Origin: Betaproteobacteria bacterium
GTDB lineage: Bacteria; Pseudomonadota; Gammaproteobacteria; Burkholderiales; SG8-41
Length of the DNA stretch: 20,342 nucleotides
Assembly: GCA_023266245.1 (NCBI GenBank)
Contig: JAHFRO010000038.1
Location: forward strand, 2,161 to 22,502
Direction: 5' to 3'
The notes beneath the pieces were generated by a model. The model was given only the letters and a program-made list of their open reading frames with translations. It made no database searches and was not told the origin of the DNA. This document shows positions 7,592 through 14,454 of the stretch, piece after piece. Within the stretch, counting starts at the first letter, position 1. Each line of letters begins with the position of its first letter. Both the position numbers and the translations under genes were made by a program.

Positions 7592-7915
7592 ATGACCTAC
7601 GTCGTAACCGAGTCGTGCATCAAATGCAAATACACCGACTGCGTCGAGGTGTGCCCGGTGGATTGCTTCGTCGAGGGGCCGAATTTTCTTGCGATCGACC
7701 CCGCAACCTGCATCGACTGCACGCTGTGCGTCGCCGAATGCCCGGTGAATGCGATCTACCCCGAGGCCGATGTGCCGCCCGATCAGGTCGAGTTCATTGC
7801 GCTCAATGCGGAACTCGCCAAGAAATGGCGCGTCATCGCGGCCATGAAGGCGCCGCCACCGGACGCTGACCAATGGGCGAAAGTCGGCGACAAGCGGCAG
7901 TATCTCGAGGTGTAG
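7592..7915 (+). CDS. fdxA: FdxA-type 7Fe ferredoxin
   Basis: This 107-residue ferredoxin carries cysteines at 9, 12, 17, 21 and 25 and at 40, 43, 46 and 50 (CIKCKYTDCVEVCPVDC and CIDCTLCVAECP). This pattern matches Azotobacter-type ferredoxin I, which holds one 3Fe-4S and one 4Fe-4S cluster, and the C-terminal tail has the usual FdxA length. It begins 11 bp after the reductase stop with a GGAAG ribosome site, so it is probably co-transcribed. Its position between the reductase and the siroheme methyltransferase suggests it passes electrons to the reductase, although FdxA proteins elsewhere serve several partners. Confidence 0.93.
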   Translation: MTYVVTESCIKCKYTDCVEVCPVDCFVEGPNFLAIDPATCIDCTLCVAECPVNAIYPEADVPPDQVEFIALNAELAKKWRVIAAMKAPPPDADQWAKVGDKRQYLEV

Positions 7916-7918
7916 GCG

Positions 7919-8686
7919 ATGCCGCGCGCTCTTGGTAAGGTCTATCTCGTTGGCGCCGGACCGGGTGCCCCCGATCTCCTCACGCTGCGCGGGGCGGAGA
8001 TCCTCAAGCGCGCCGACATCGTGTTCCATGACGCGCTGGTGCATCCCGAGGTGCTGGCGCTCGCCGCGCGCGCCGAGAAGATCGCAGTCGGCAAGCGCTG
8101 CGGCAAGCACACGACCGCGCAGCAGTTCATCAACAAGCGCCTGGTTGACGCGGCACGCAAGCACGGCGTGGTGGTACGGCTGAAGGGCGGCGACCCGATG
8201 CTGTTCGGTCGCGCCCAGGAGGAGATCGCAGTGCTCAAAAGAGCCGGCGTGCCGTACGAGGTCGTGCCCGGCGTCACCTCCGCGCAGGCGGCGGCGGCCG
8301 AAGCAGGCATCTCGCTCACGCAGCGAGGCTTGGCGCGCAGCGTTGCTTTCGTCACGCCACGGGTGGGAGAAGGCGAGGCGCCGAGCGCGTGGGCGAAGAC
8401 CGCGGCGGCGGCCGACACCGCCGTCATCTACATGGGCGCGGGTCAGGCCGCGGAGATCGCCGCGGCGCTCATTGCGGCCGGCGCGCCGCGCGACCTGCCG
8501 GTGCTGGTTGCGGAAAACGCAACGCTGCCGGAAGCGCGCTGCCTCGCGCTCACTCTGCGCGAACTGCCGCACATCGCCGAACACGGCCTTACCGGGCCGA
8601 CGCTCATCATGCTGGGGCGCGTGTTCGCCTCCGCGCTTGCCGCATCCGCTGAATCCGGCGTCCTGCCGGCCTGTAAGACGGCGTGA
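7919..8686 (+). CDS. cobA: Uroporphyrinogen-III C-methyltransferase
   Basis: The 255-residue enzyme methylates uroporphyrinogen III at C2 and C7 using S-adenosylmethionine, giving precorrin-2, the precursor of siroheme and cobalamin. The SUMT signatures are clear: VYLVGAGPGAPDLLTLRG at the start, GKRCGKHTTAQQFIN near residue 60, VRLKGGDPMLFGRAQEE near residue 82 and VVPGVTSAQAAAAEAGI near residue 117. It lacks the N-terminal oxidase/ferrochelatase half of full CysG, so precorrin-2 must be finished by another gene elsewhere. The start codon is 3 bp after the ferredoxin stop, with GAGGTG within that gene as ribosome site. Its role here is to supply siroheme to the reductase. Confidence 0.93.
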   Translation: MPRALGKVYLVGAGPGAPDLLTLRGAEILKRADIVFHDALVHPEVLALAARAEKIAVGKRCGKHTTAQQFINKRLVDAARKHGVVVRLKGGDPMLFGRAQEEIAVLKRAGVPYEVVPGVTSAQAAAAEAGISLTQRGLARSVAFVTPRVGEGEAPSAWAKTAAAADTAVIYMGAGQAAEIAAALIAAGAPRDLPVLVAENATLPEARCLALTLRELPHIAEHGLTGPTLIMLGRVFASALAASAESGVLPACKTA

Positions 8687-8763
8687 CGCCGGCCGCTCGC
8701 GCGGTCCAGGCCGGCACGCCTCATCAAATCCACTCGTAGTAAACCTGGATAAAGGCTGTACTT

Positions 8764-9459
8764 ATGACTGATGTTGTGCCTCAAAAAGTTGAAGCAGCGC
8801 GATCGTTGCTGCGCCGCATCGCCCGGGAGTTTGCGCCCGCGACATTCGCCAACAGCCTGGGGGCCGAGGACATGGTGCTCACCGATCTGATCTTCACGGA
8901 CGCGCTGCCGATCGAAGTGTTTACTCTGGACACGGGACGGCTGCCGAACGAGACGTATGTCCTGCTGGATGCGATAGCCACGCGCTACGGGACGCGGCTG
9001 CGGGTGATGTTTCCCCGGTCAGAGGCGGTGGAGGCCTATGTGGCGAGCCATGGCGTGAACGGCTTTTACAACGGTGTCGAGCTACGCAAGGCGTGCTGCC
9101 ATATCCGCAAGGTGGAGCCGCTGCGCCGGGCACTCGCCGGCAGGAAGGCCTGGATCACCGGCCTGCGCCGGGAGCAGTCCGTCACCCGCGGCGATCTCGC
9201 GGACGAGTCTTTCGACACCGAGCACGGGCTGATGAAGTTCAATCCGCTCGCCGACTGGAGCCACGAGGAAGTGTGGGCCTATATCCGGACTCATGCGGTG
9301 CCGTATAACGCGTTGCACGATCAAGGCTATCTGAGCATCGGTTGCGCGCCGTGCACCCGCGCCGTCGCCGCGGGCGAGGACATCCGCGCCGGCCGCTGGT
9401 GGTGGGAGAACCCCGAGTCCAAGGAGTGCGGTCTGCATCTGCGCCGCGTGGCCGTGTAA
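8764..9459 (+). CDS. cysH: APS reductase (CysH family, iron-sulfur type)
   Basis: The 231-residue product is a thioredoxin-dependent adenylylsulfate reductase that makes sulfite from activated sulfate. The cysteine pairs C111-C112 (ACCHIRK) and C194/C197 (GCAPCTR) bind the 4Fe-4S cluster that distinguishes APS reductases from PAPS reductases. The C-terminal catalytic motif ECGLH has C222. NSLGAEDMVLTD near residue 30 is the nucleotide-binding region, and RREQSVTR is also conserved. A 77-bp gap follows cobA, so it may have its own promoter or continue the operon. The sulfite it makes is the substrate of the reductase upstream. ATP sulfurylase genes are not in this window. Confidence 0.94.
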   Translation: MTDVVPQKVEAARSLLRRIAREFAPATFANSLGAEDMVLTDLIFTDALPIEVFTLDTGRLPNETYVLLDAIATRYGTRLRVMFPRSEAVEAYVASHGVNGFYNGVELRKACCHIRKVEPLRRALAGRKAWITGLRREQSVTRGDLADESFDTEHGLMKFNPLADWSHEEVWAYIRTHAVPYNALHDQGYLSIGCAPCTRAVAAGEDIRAGRWWWENPESKECGLHLRRVAV

Positions 9460-9582
9460 TCCTCGCTCGCAATAAGACCAACACCACGATCCCTTGGATA
9501 CACCCTACACCGACAGTCCGTCGGCGCGTGTCCTGGCGCCCGATCCCGGAAGGCGTGAGCCGCGCCGCCGCCTCTTTCCTGC

Positions 9583-9612
9583 TAGACCGATTCAGCTAAA
9601 ACACGCTACAAT
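9583..9612 (+). promoter_or_regulatory. ribF: Candidate promoter of the ribF-ileS-lspA block
   Basis: TAGACC (9583-9588) and TACAAT (9607-9612) are 18 bp apart, matching 4 of 6 and 5 of 6 sigma70 bases. They lie in the 186-bp gap between cysH and ribF, which also has a small CCGAC/GTCGG inverted repeat near 9510-9524. This suggests that the housekeeping genes start a new transcript here. Confidence 0.4.
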
Positions 9613-9645
9613 TCAAGCTTTTAGTAACACTCCTGGCTTGGTTGT

Positions 9646-10602
9646 ATGCGGATCTCACGCGGCCTACCCGCCGCCGCAGCTGAACCGACTGCGCTCACCA
9701 TAGGCAATTTTGACGGCGTGCATCTCGGCCATCAGGCGATGCTCGCCGAGCTCGCGCGCGCGGCCGGCCGCCTCGGCATGCCTGCGTGCGTGCTCACCTT
9801 CGAGCCGCACCCGCGCGAGTTTTTCGCGCCGGACAAGGCGCCGACGCGCCTCACCTCGCTGCGCGAGAAGCTCGAACTGCTCATGGGTTTGGGCGTGGAC
9901 CGGGTTCACATCTGCCGCTTCAACTACCGCTTCGCTCAGATTGCCGCGGAAGATTTCGTCGAGCGTATCCTCGCGCGCGGCCTCGGCGTGCGCTGGCTGC
10001 TGGTGGGAGACGATTTCCGCTTCGGGGCGCGCCGCGCCGGCGACCTGGTCATGCTGAAGCAGGCCGCCCCGCACTGCGGCTTCGAAGTCGCGGCGCTGGC
10101 GAGCGTCACGCTGGAGGGCGAGCGGGTCTCCAGCACCGCAGTGCGCAACGCGCTCGCCGCGGGCGATCTCGATCGCGCGGCGCAACTGCTGGGCCGTGCC
10201 TATTCGATCAGCGGACGCGTGATGCGCGGCGACGGGCTGGGACGCAAGCTCGGCTTTCCCACCGCCAACGTGCAGATCAAGCACAATCGCCCGCCGTTGA
10301 CCGGCATCTTCGCGGTGCGGCTGCACGGCGTGGCGAGCGAGCCGCTGCGCGGCGTGGCGAGCCTCGGGGTGCGCCCGACGGTCAAGCACCAGGGGGTGCC
10401 GACGCTGGAAGTGCACGTATTCGATTTCGACGGCGAGCTCTACCGACGCCACGTGCGCGTGGAGTTCCTGCGCAAGTTCCGCGATGAGGAGAAATATGCC
10501 GATCTCGCCACGCTCACGCGCCAGATCGCGCTCGACGTCGAGAATGCGCAGGCCTATTTCTACCACAGAGACACAGAGACGCCGAGAAAAGCAAAATATT
10601 GA
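9646..10602 (+). CDS. ribF: Bifunctional riboflavin kinase / FAD synthetase
   Basis: The 318-residue enzyme phosphorylates riboflavin to FMN and adenylylates FMN to FAD. The N-terminal FMN adenylyltransferase domain shows GNFDGVHLGHQ near residue 22, FEPHPREFF and the loop GDDFRFG near residue 123. The C-terminal flavokinase domain shows GLGRKLGFPTANV near residue 200 and ASLGVRPTV. Core domains end at about residue 305 (LDVENAQAYF). The last 13 or so residues (YHRDTETPRKAKY) are encoded by the palindromic repeat that begins at 10562, so the normal stop was probably lost and replaced. ribF leads the ileS-lspA-ispH block, as is usual in this group. Confidence 0.95.
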   Translation: MRISRGLPAAAAEPTALTIGNFDGVHLGHQAMLAELARAAGRLGMPACVLTFEPHPREFFAPDKAPTRLTSLREKLELLMGLGVDRVHICRFNYRFAQIAAEDFVERILARGLGVRWLLVGDDFRFGARRAGDLVMLKQAAPHCGFEVAALASVTLEGERVSSTAVRNALAAGDLDRAAQLLGRAYSISGRVMRGDGLGRKLGFPTANVQIKHNRPPLTGIFAVRLHGVASEPLRGVASLGVRPTVKHQGVPTLEVHVFDFDGELYRRHVRVEFLRKFRDEEKYADLATLTRQIALDVENAQAYFYHRDTETPRKAKY

Positions 10603-10654
10603 AATGGTTTCATTTTGTGACTTGTTGTGCTCCGTGCCTCAGTGTCTCTGTGGT
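10562..10654. repeat. CACAGAG palindromic element, copy 1
   Basis: The arms are 10562-10586 and 10630-10654 (25 nt each). About 21 positions pair, and the outer 13 (ACCACAGAGACAC) pair perfectly. The left arm is built of 8-bp units CACAGAGA, CACAGAGA and CGCCGAGA. A 43-bp AT-rich centre holds the ribF stop codon. The element fills the ribF-ileS gap and could fold into a long RNA hairpin. Confidence 0.85.
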
Positions 10655-10673
10655 GGATTTTTTGGTGTGATTG

Positions 10674-13610
10674 ATGGCTGACTACAAGAAAACACTGAAC
10701 CTGCCCGACACGAAGTTTCCGATGCGCGGCGACCTCGCCAAGCGCGAGCCGCTGATGCTCAAAGCCTGGCAGGAGCGCAAGTTCTACGAGCGCATCCGGC
10801 AGGCGCGCCGCGGCTGCACCCGATTCATCCTGCACGACGGGCCGCCCTACGCCAACGGCGACATCCACATCGGTCACGCCGTGAACAAGATCCTCAAGGA
10901 CATGATCGTCAAGAGCAAGACCCTGTCCGGGTTCGATGCGCCCTACGTGCCGGGCTGGGACTGCCACGGGTTGCCGATCGAGCACCAGATCGAGAAGCAG
11001 CACGGGAAGGGCGTGCCGCCCGACAAGGTGCGCGAGCTGTGCCGTGCTTTCGCCGCGGAGCAGGTCGAGCGCCAGAAGAAGGACTTCATCCGGCTCGGCG
11101 TGCTGGGCGACTGGGAGCGCCCGTATCTCACGATGGCCTACAAGACCGAGGCCGACATCATCCGCGCGCTCGGGAAAATCCACGAACGCGGCTGCCTCTA
11201 CCAGGGCAAGAAGCCGGTGCACTGGTGCGTGGACTGCGGTTCGGCGCTCGCCGAGGCCGAGGTGGAGTACGAAGACTGCAAGGACCCGGCGATAGACGTC
11301 GGTTTTCCCTTCGCCGAGCCGGACAAGGTGGCGAAGGCGTTCGGTCTCACAAAGCTTCCGGAGAAGCCCGGCTATGCGGTGATATGGACGACGACGCCCT
11401 GGACGCTCCCCGGCAACCAGGCGCTCGTCGTCCATCCCGAGTTCGACTACGCACTGGTCGAAACAGAGGATAGCTTGTTGGTGGTCGCCAATGAGATTTT
11501 CATGAAGGCTACCGCCTTCTGGGTCGAGTCGAGCCCCGTGAATCCCGATGAAGGGTTCTCGGATGGGCAAGCACTTGCGTTGACGCGAAGGTATGGCATC
11601 CGGCAGTGGAAGGTCATCGGTCTTGCCAAGGGCAAATCGCTTGAACTCATCCAGTTCCGCCACCCGTTCTATGACCGGTTGGCGCCGGTGTACCTCGGCG
11701 AGTATGTGACGCTCGAAACGGGGACGGGCATCGTGCACTCGGCGCCGGCCTACGGCGTCGAGGACTTCGATTCCTGCCGCCGCTACCGCATGAAGGAGGA
11801 GGAAATCCTCACGCCGGTGCAGGGGGACGGAAAATACGCGCAGAGCCTGCCGCTGTTCGGAGGCCATTCGATCTGGGACGCCAACCCCAAAATCATCGCG
11901 CACCTGGCCGACACAGGCGTGCTGTTCGCACTCGAAGACACCGTTCACAGCTACCCGCACTGCTGGCGTCACAAGACGCCCATCATCTTCCGCGCCACCA
12001 ACCAGTGGTTCATCGGGATGGACCTCGAAAGGCGGAAGGATGAAGGCGGAAGGATGAATGAAACCTTGCGGGACATCGCGATGAAAGCGGTGGAGGCCAC
12101 ACAGTTCTATCCGGCGTGGGGACGTGCGCGGCTGGAAGGCATGATCCGCCATCGCCCCGACTGGTGCGTGTCGCGCCAGCGCAACTGGGGGGTGCCGATG
12201 GCGCTGTTCGTGCACCGCGAATCCGGCGAGCTGCACCCGCGCACGCTCGATTTGATCGAGCAGGCCGCGAAGCGGGTGGAACAGGGCGGCATCGAAGCCT
12301 GGTTCAAGATGGAAGCCTCCGAGCTGCTCGGCGAGGACGCCCATCAATACCGCAAGGTGTCCGACACGCTCGACGTGTGGTTCGATTCGGGAACGACACA
12401 CGCAACCATCCTCAAGCAGCGCGAAGGGCTCACGTTCCCGGCCGATCTCTATCTCGAGGGCTCGGACCAGCACCGCGGCTGGTTCCAGAGCTCGCTGCTC
12501 ACCGCGTGCGCGATGGACGGATGCGCGCCCTACGTGGGCCTGCTCACACACGGCTTCGCCGTGGATGGCGAAGGCCACAAGATGAGCAAGTCCGAGGGCA
12601 ACGTGATCGTGCCACAGGAGGTGATGGACGAGCTCGGCGCCGACATCCTGCGGCTGTGGGTGGCCTCGACCGATTACTCCGGAGAACTCGCGATCTCGCG
12701 CGAGATTCTGAAGCGCGTGGTCGAGTCCTATCGCCGCATCCGCAACACGCTGCGCTTCCTGCTCGCCAATCTCGCCGATTTCGAGTTCGCGCGCAACATG
12801 CTGCCGGTGGACGAGTGGCTGGAGATCGACCGTTACGCGTGGGTGATGACCTCCGACCTGCAGCGGAGCCTGACGCCTTCCGAGCTCGGCGATAAACATC
12901 CGTCATCCCCGGGACACTACGGCAACTACGAGTTTCACCTGGTGGCGCAGAAGCTGCAGACCTTTTGTTCGGAGGATCTCGGCGGCTTCTATCTCGACAT
13001 CCTCAAGGACCGCCTTTACACCGCGCCCGCCAACTCGCGCGCGCGGCGCTCGGCGCAGAACGCGCTCTACCACATTGCCCAGTCGCTCACCCGGTTGCTG
13101 GCGCCTGTCCTGTCGTTCACCGCGCAGGAAGTGTGGGAAGTGTTGAACGGCGGCGATCAATGCGTGTTCGAGCGGACGTGGTACGAATTCCGGCTGCCGC
13201 GCGATGCGGAGGAGCTGCGGGACCGCTGGAAAAAGCTGAGGCTGCTCCGCTCCGACGTGCTGAAGCAGCTCGAAGAGCTTCGCGTCGCGGGAAGTATCGG
13301 CTCCTCGCTTGCGGGGGAGATCGAGCTCTACGCCAACGGCGAGAGCCGCGAGTTTCTGAAGTCGTTCGACGACGACCTGCGCTTCGTGTTCATCACTTCG
13401 CAGGCGCGGGTCATGGAGGGGAGCAGCCCCGGGGCCGGCGCGACCGTGCTCCCGGATGTCAGGATCAGGGTGAGCGCGAGCCCGCACCCCAAATGCGAGC
13501 GCTGCTGGCATTACCGGGCGGACGTTGGCGCCCATACCGGGCACCCGCACTTGTGCGGCCGTTGCGTCGCCAACCTGTTCGGCGCGGGCGAGCCGCGCGC
13601 CCATGCGTAG
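10674..13610 (+). CDS. ileS: Isoleucyl-tRNA synthetase
   Basis: The 978-residue class I enzyme charges tRNA-Ile and edits valine. Features in order are HIGH at residues 65-68, the CP1 editing domain with WTTTPWTLPGN near residue 240 and the TGTGIVHSAPAYGVEDF region, VWFDSGTTHATIL and LEGSDQHRGWFQSS in the core, KMSKS at 636-640, and a C-terminal zinc site (C941, C944, C961, C964). ATG 10674 follows a TTG in frame; it gives the standard MADYKKTLNLP start. It is longer than the roughly 930-940 residues usual in relatives. Three stretches look inserted: residues near 280-300, 452-462 (a 14-bp tandem repeat) and 740-750. Reading frame and catalytic motifs are intact, so it should be functional. 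Confidence 0.97.
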   Translation: MADYKKTLNLPDTKFPMRGDLAKREPLMLKAWQERKFYERIRQARRGCTRFILHDGPPYANGDIHIGHAVNKILKDMIVKSKTLSGFDAPYVPGWDCHGLPIEHQIEKQHGKGVPPDKVRELCRAFAAEQVERQKKDFIRLGVLGDWERPYLTMAYKTEADIIRALGKIHERGCLYQGKKPVHWCVDCGSALAEAEVEYEDCKDPAIDVGFPFAEPDKVAKAFGLTKLPEKPGYAVIWTTTPWTLPGNQALVVHPEFDYALVETEDSLLVVANEIFMKATAFWVESSPVNPDEGFSDGQALALTRRYGIRQWKVIGLAKGKSLELIQFRHPFYDRLAPVYLGEYVTLETGTGIVHSAPAYGVEDFDSCRRYRMKEEEILTPVQGDGKYAQSLPLFGGHSIWDANPKIIAHLADTGVLFALEDTVHSYPHCWRHKTPIIFRATNQWFIGMDLERRKDEGGRMNETLRDIAMKAVEATQFYPAWGRARLEGMIRHRPDWCVSRQRNWGVPMALFVHRESGELHPRTLDLIEQAAKRVEQGGIEAWFKMEASELLGEDAHQYRKVSDTLDVWFDSGTTHATILKQREGLTFPADLYLEGSDQHRGWFQSSLLTACAMDGCAPYVGLLTHGFAVDGEGHKMSKSEGNVIVPQEVMDELGADILRLWVASTDYSGELAISREILKRVVESYRRIRNTLRFLLANLADFEFARNMLPVDEWLEIDRYAWVMTSDLQRSLTPSELGDKHPSSPGHYGNYEFHLVAQKLQTFCSEDLGGFYLDILKDRLYTAPANSRARRSAQNALYHIAQSLTRLLAPVLSFTAQEVWEVLNGGDQCVFERTWYEFRLPRDAEELRDRWKKLRLLRSDVLKQLEELRVAGSIGSSLAGEIELYANGESREFLKSFDDDLRFVFITSQARVMEGSSPGAGATVLPDVRIRVSASPHPKCERCWHYRADVGAHTGHPHLCGRCVANLFGAGEPRAHA
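12031..12058. repeat. 14-bp tandem repeat inside ileS
   Basis: GGCGGAAGGATGAA occurs twice in direct tandem (12031-12044 and 12045-12058). It is read in frame as part of ERRKDEGGRMNE between the GMD and TLRD conserved segments of the synthetase, where relatives I recall have about six fewer residues. Confidence 0.8.
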
Positions 13611-13620
13611 GTCGGTCATG

Positions 13621-13803
13621 GCCACAGAGAGCACAGAGAACACAGAGAGAAAAGCTTGAACCGCCAAGACGCCAAGAAATACAAGTACAAATTTGAACCG
13701 CAGAGATGCGGAGAGATACAAAATGAAGAGTGGAAAACATCCAATTATCGTTGGCTTAGGTTGGTTTAATTCGGATTCTCTCCGTGATCTCTGTGGTTCG
13801 AAT
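13621..13803. repeat. CACAGAG palindromic element, composite copy 2
   Basis: The ileS-lspA gap holds stacked repeat arms. First come three exact-length 9-bp units CACAGAGAG, CACAGAGAA and CACAGAGAG (13623-13649). Next is a TTGAACCGCCAAGACGCC-type arm (about 13657-13680), and then an arm GAACCGCAGAGATGCGG... at 13695-13716. Only the last has a clear partner, at 13777-13799, pairing with one gap and two mismatches. The first two arms look like remnants of separate insertions or rearrangements. Confidence 0.8.
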
Positions 13804-13839
13804 GTTTCTGGGGTAAGGGTGGCAATCATTTTCGAATTA

Positions 13840-13859
13840 ATCGGTGTTCATCGGCGGCT
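13840..13859. repeat. ATCGGTGTTCATCGGCGGCT motif, first copy
   Basis: This 20-bp motif recurs at 15647-15666 with one mismatch (T to C). It lies about 37 bp downstream of the right arm of palindromic copy 2 and just before lspA. It contains two ATCGG sub-units, so it is itself a short imperfect direct repeat. Confidence 0.7.
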
Positions 13860-13879
13860 GATCCTTCTGGTTTTTTGAC

Positions 13880-14380
13880 ATGGTTTTCAAGACAACGTCC
13901 TGGCTCGCGCTCTCGGCGCTGATCGTCGCCCTCGATCAGGCGACCAAGTTCGTCGCCACGCAACGTTTGGCGGCCAACACGGTTGTCGAGGTCGCGCCGT
14001 TCTTCAACCTGGTGCTGATTTACAATCCCGGCGCCGCCTTCAGTTTTCTGTCGGATGCCGCCGGCTGGCAGCGAGGGCTGTTCATCGCGATCGCGCTCAT
14101 CGCCTCGGTGTGGATCGTGTATCTGCTCCGCAAGTACCCGCATCAGCGCCTGTTCGCTCTGGCGCTTTCGCTGGTGCTCGCCGGTGCGGTCGGCAACGTA
14201 ATCGACCGCATCCTGTTGGGGGTGGTGGTCGATTTTCTCGATTTCCACGCGCTCGGTTATCACTGGCCGGCGTTCAACGTCGCAGACGCGGCGATCAGCT
14301 GCGGCGCGGTCCTGCTGGTGTGGGACGCGCTGCGCCCGCGAAAGAAGACTGAATCAACCACAGAGGCACAGAGACACTGA
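13880..14380 (+). CDS. lspA: Lipoprotein signal peptidase
   Basis: The 166-residue inner-membrane aspartyl protease removes signal peptides from diacylated prolipoproteins. Four hydrophobic segments are visible, with early DQATKFVA, PFFNLVLIYNPGAAFS, and the catalytic aspartates D109 in GNVIDRI and D136 in FNVADAAI. The core ends near RPRKK. The last nine or so residues (TESTTEAQRH) run into the CACAGAG element that begins at 14357, and the stop at 14378-14380 is part of its left arm. No strong ribosome site is seen; TTCTGG precedes the start closely. Its place between ileS and ispH is the conserved order. Confidence 0.96.
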   Translation: MVFKTTSWLALSALIVALDQATKFVATQRLAANTVVEVAPFFNLVLIYNPGAAFSFLSDAAGWQRGLFIAIALIASVWIVYLLRKYPHQRLFALALSLVLAGAVGNVIDRILLGVVVDFLDFHALGYHWPAFNVADAAISCGAVLLVWDALRPRKKTESTTEAQRH

Positions 14381-14436
14381 GAAGATAATAAGTTTCAATC
14401 TCTTGCATATTCTCTGCGCCTCTGTGTCTCTGTGGT
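14357..14436. repeat. CACAGAG palindromic element, copy 3
   Basis: The arms are 14357-14383 and 14410-14436 (27 nt each), matching at about 23 positions around a 26-bp centre. The left arm is made of 8-bp units CACAGAGG, CACAGAGA and CACTGAGA. It includes the lspA stop codon and ends 18 bp before the ispH start, so it spans nearly the whole gap. Confidence 0.88.
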
Positions 14437-14442
14437 TCAAGC

Positions 14443-14448
14443 TATAAT
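14443..14448 (+). promoter_or_regulatory. ispH: Consensus -10 box at the ispH start
   Basis: A perfect TATAAT lies 6 bp before the ispH ATG, immediately after the right arm of palindromic copy 3. If it is used, transcription would begin at or within a base or two of the start codon. No good TTGACA-like -35 is present; the matching interval lies in the repeat arm. Chance occurrence in AT-rich sequence is possible. Confidence 0.35.
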
Positions 14449-14454
14449 GTTTGT

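Noticed and set aside
8640..8720. Terminator after cobA from GCCGGC-rich sequence
   Set aside because: Several overlapping GC palindromes are possible, but no single stable stem stands out and no T-run follows.
10560..12899. A 779-codon open frame on the minus strand opposite ileS
   Set aside because: It lies antisense to an unmistakable IleRS, has Arg/His/Ala-rich composition and no family resemblance; long antisense frames are expected in GC-rich codon-biased DNA.
13621..13803. Possible CRISPR array
   Set aside because: Units are 8-9 bp with no unique spacers of regular size, and no cas genes are near.
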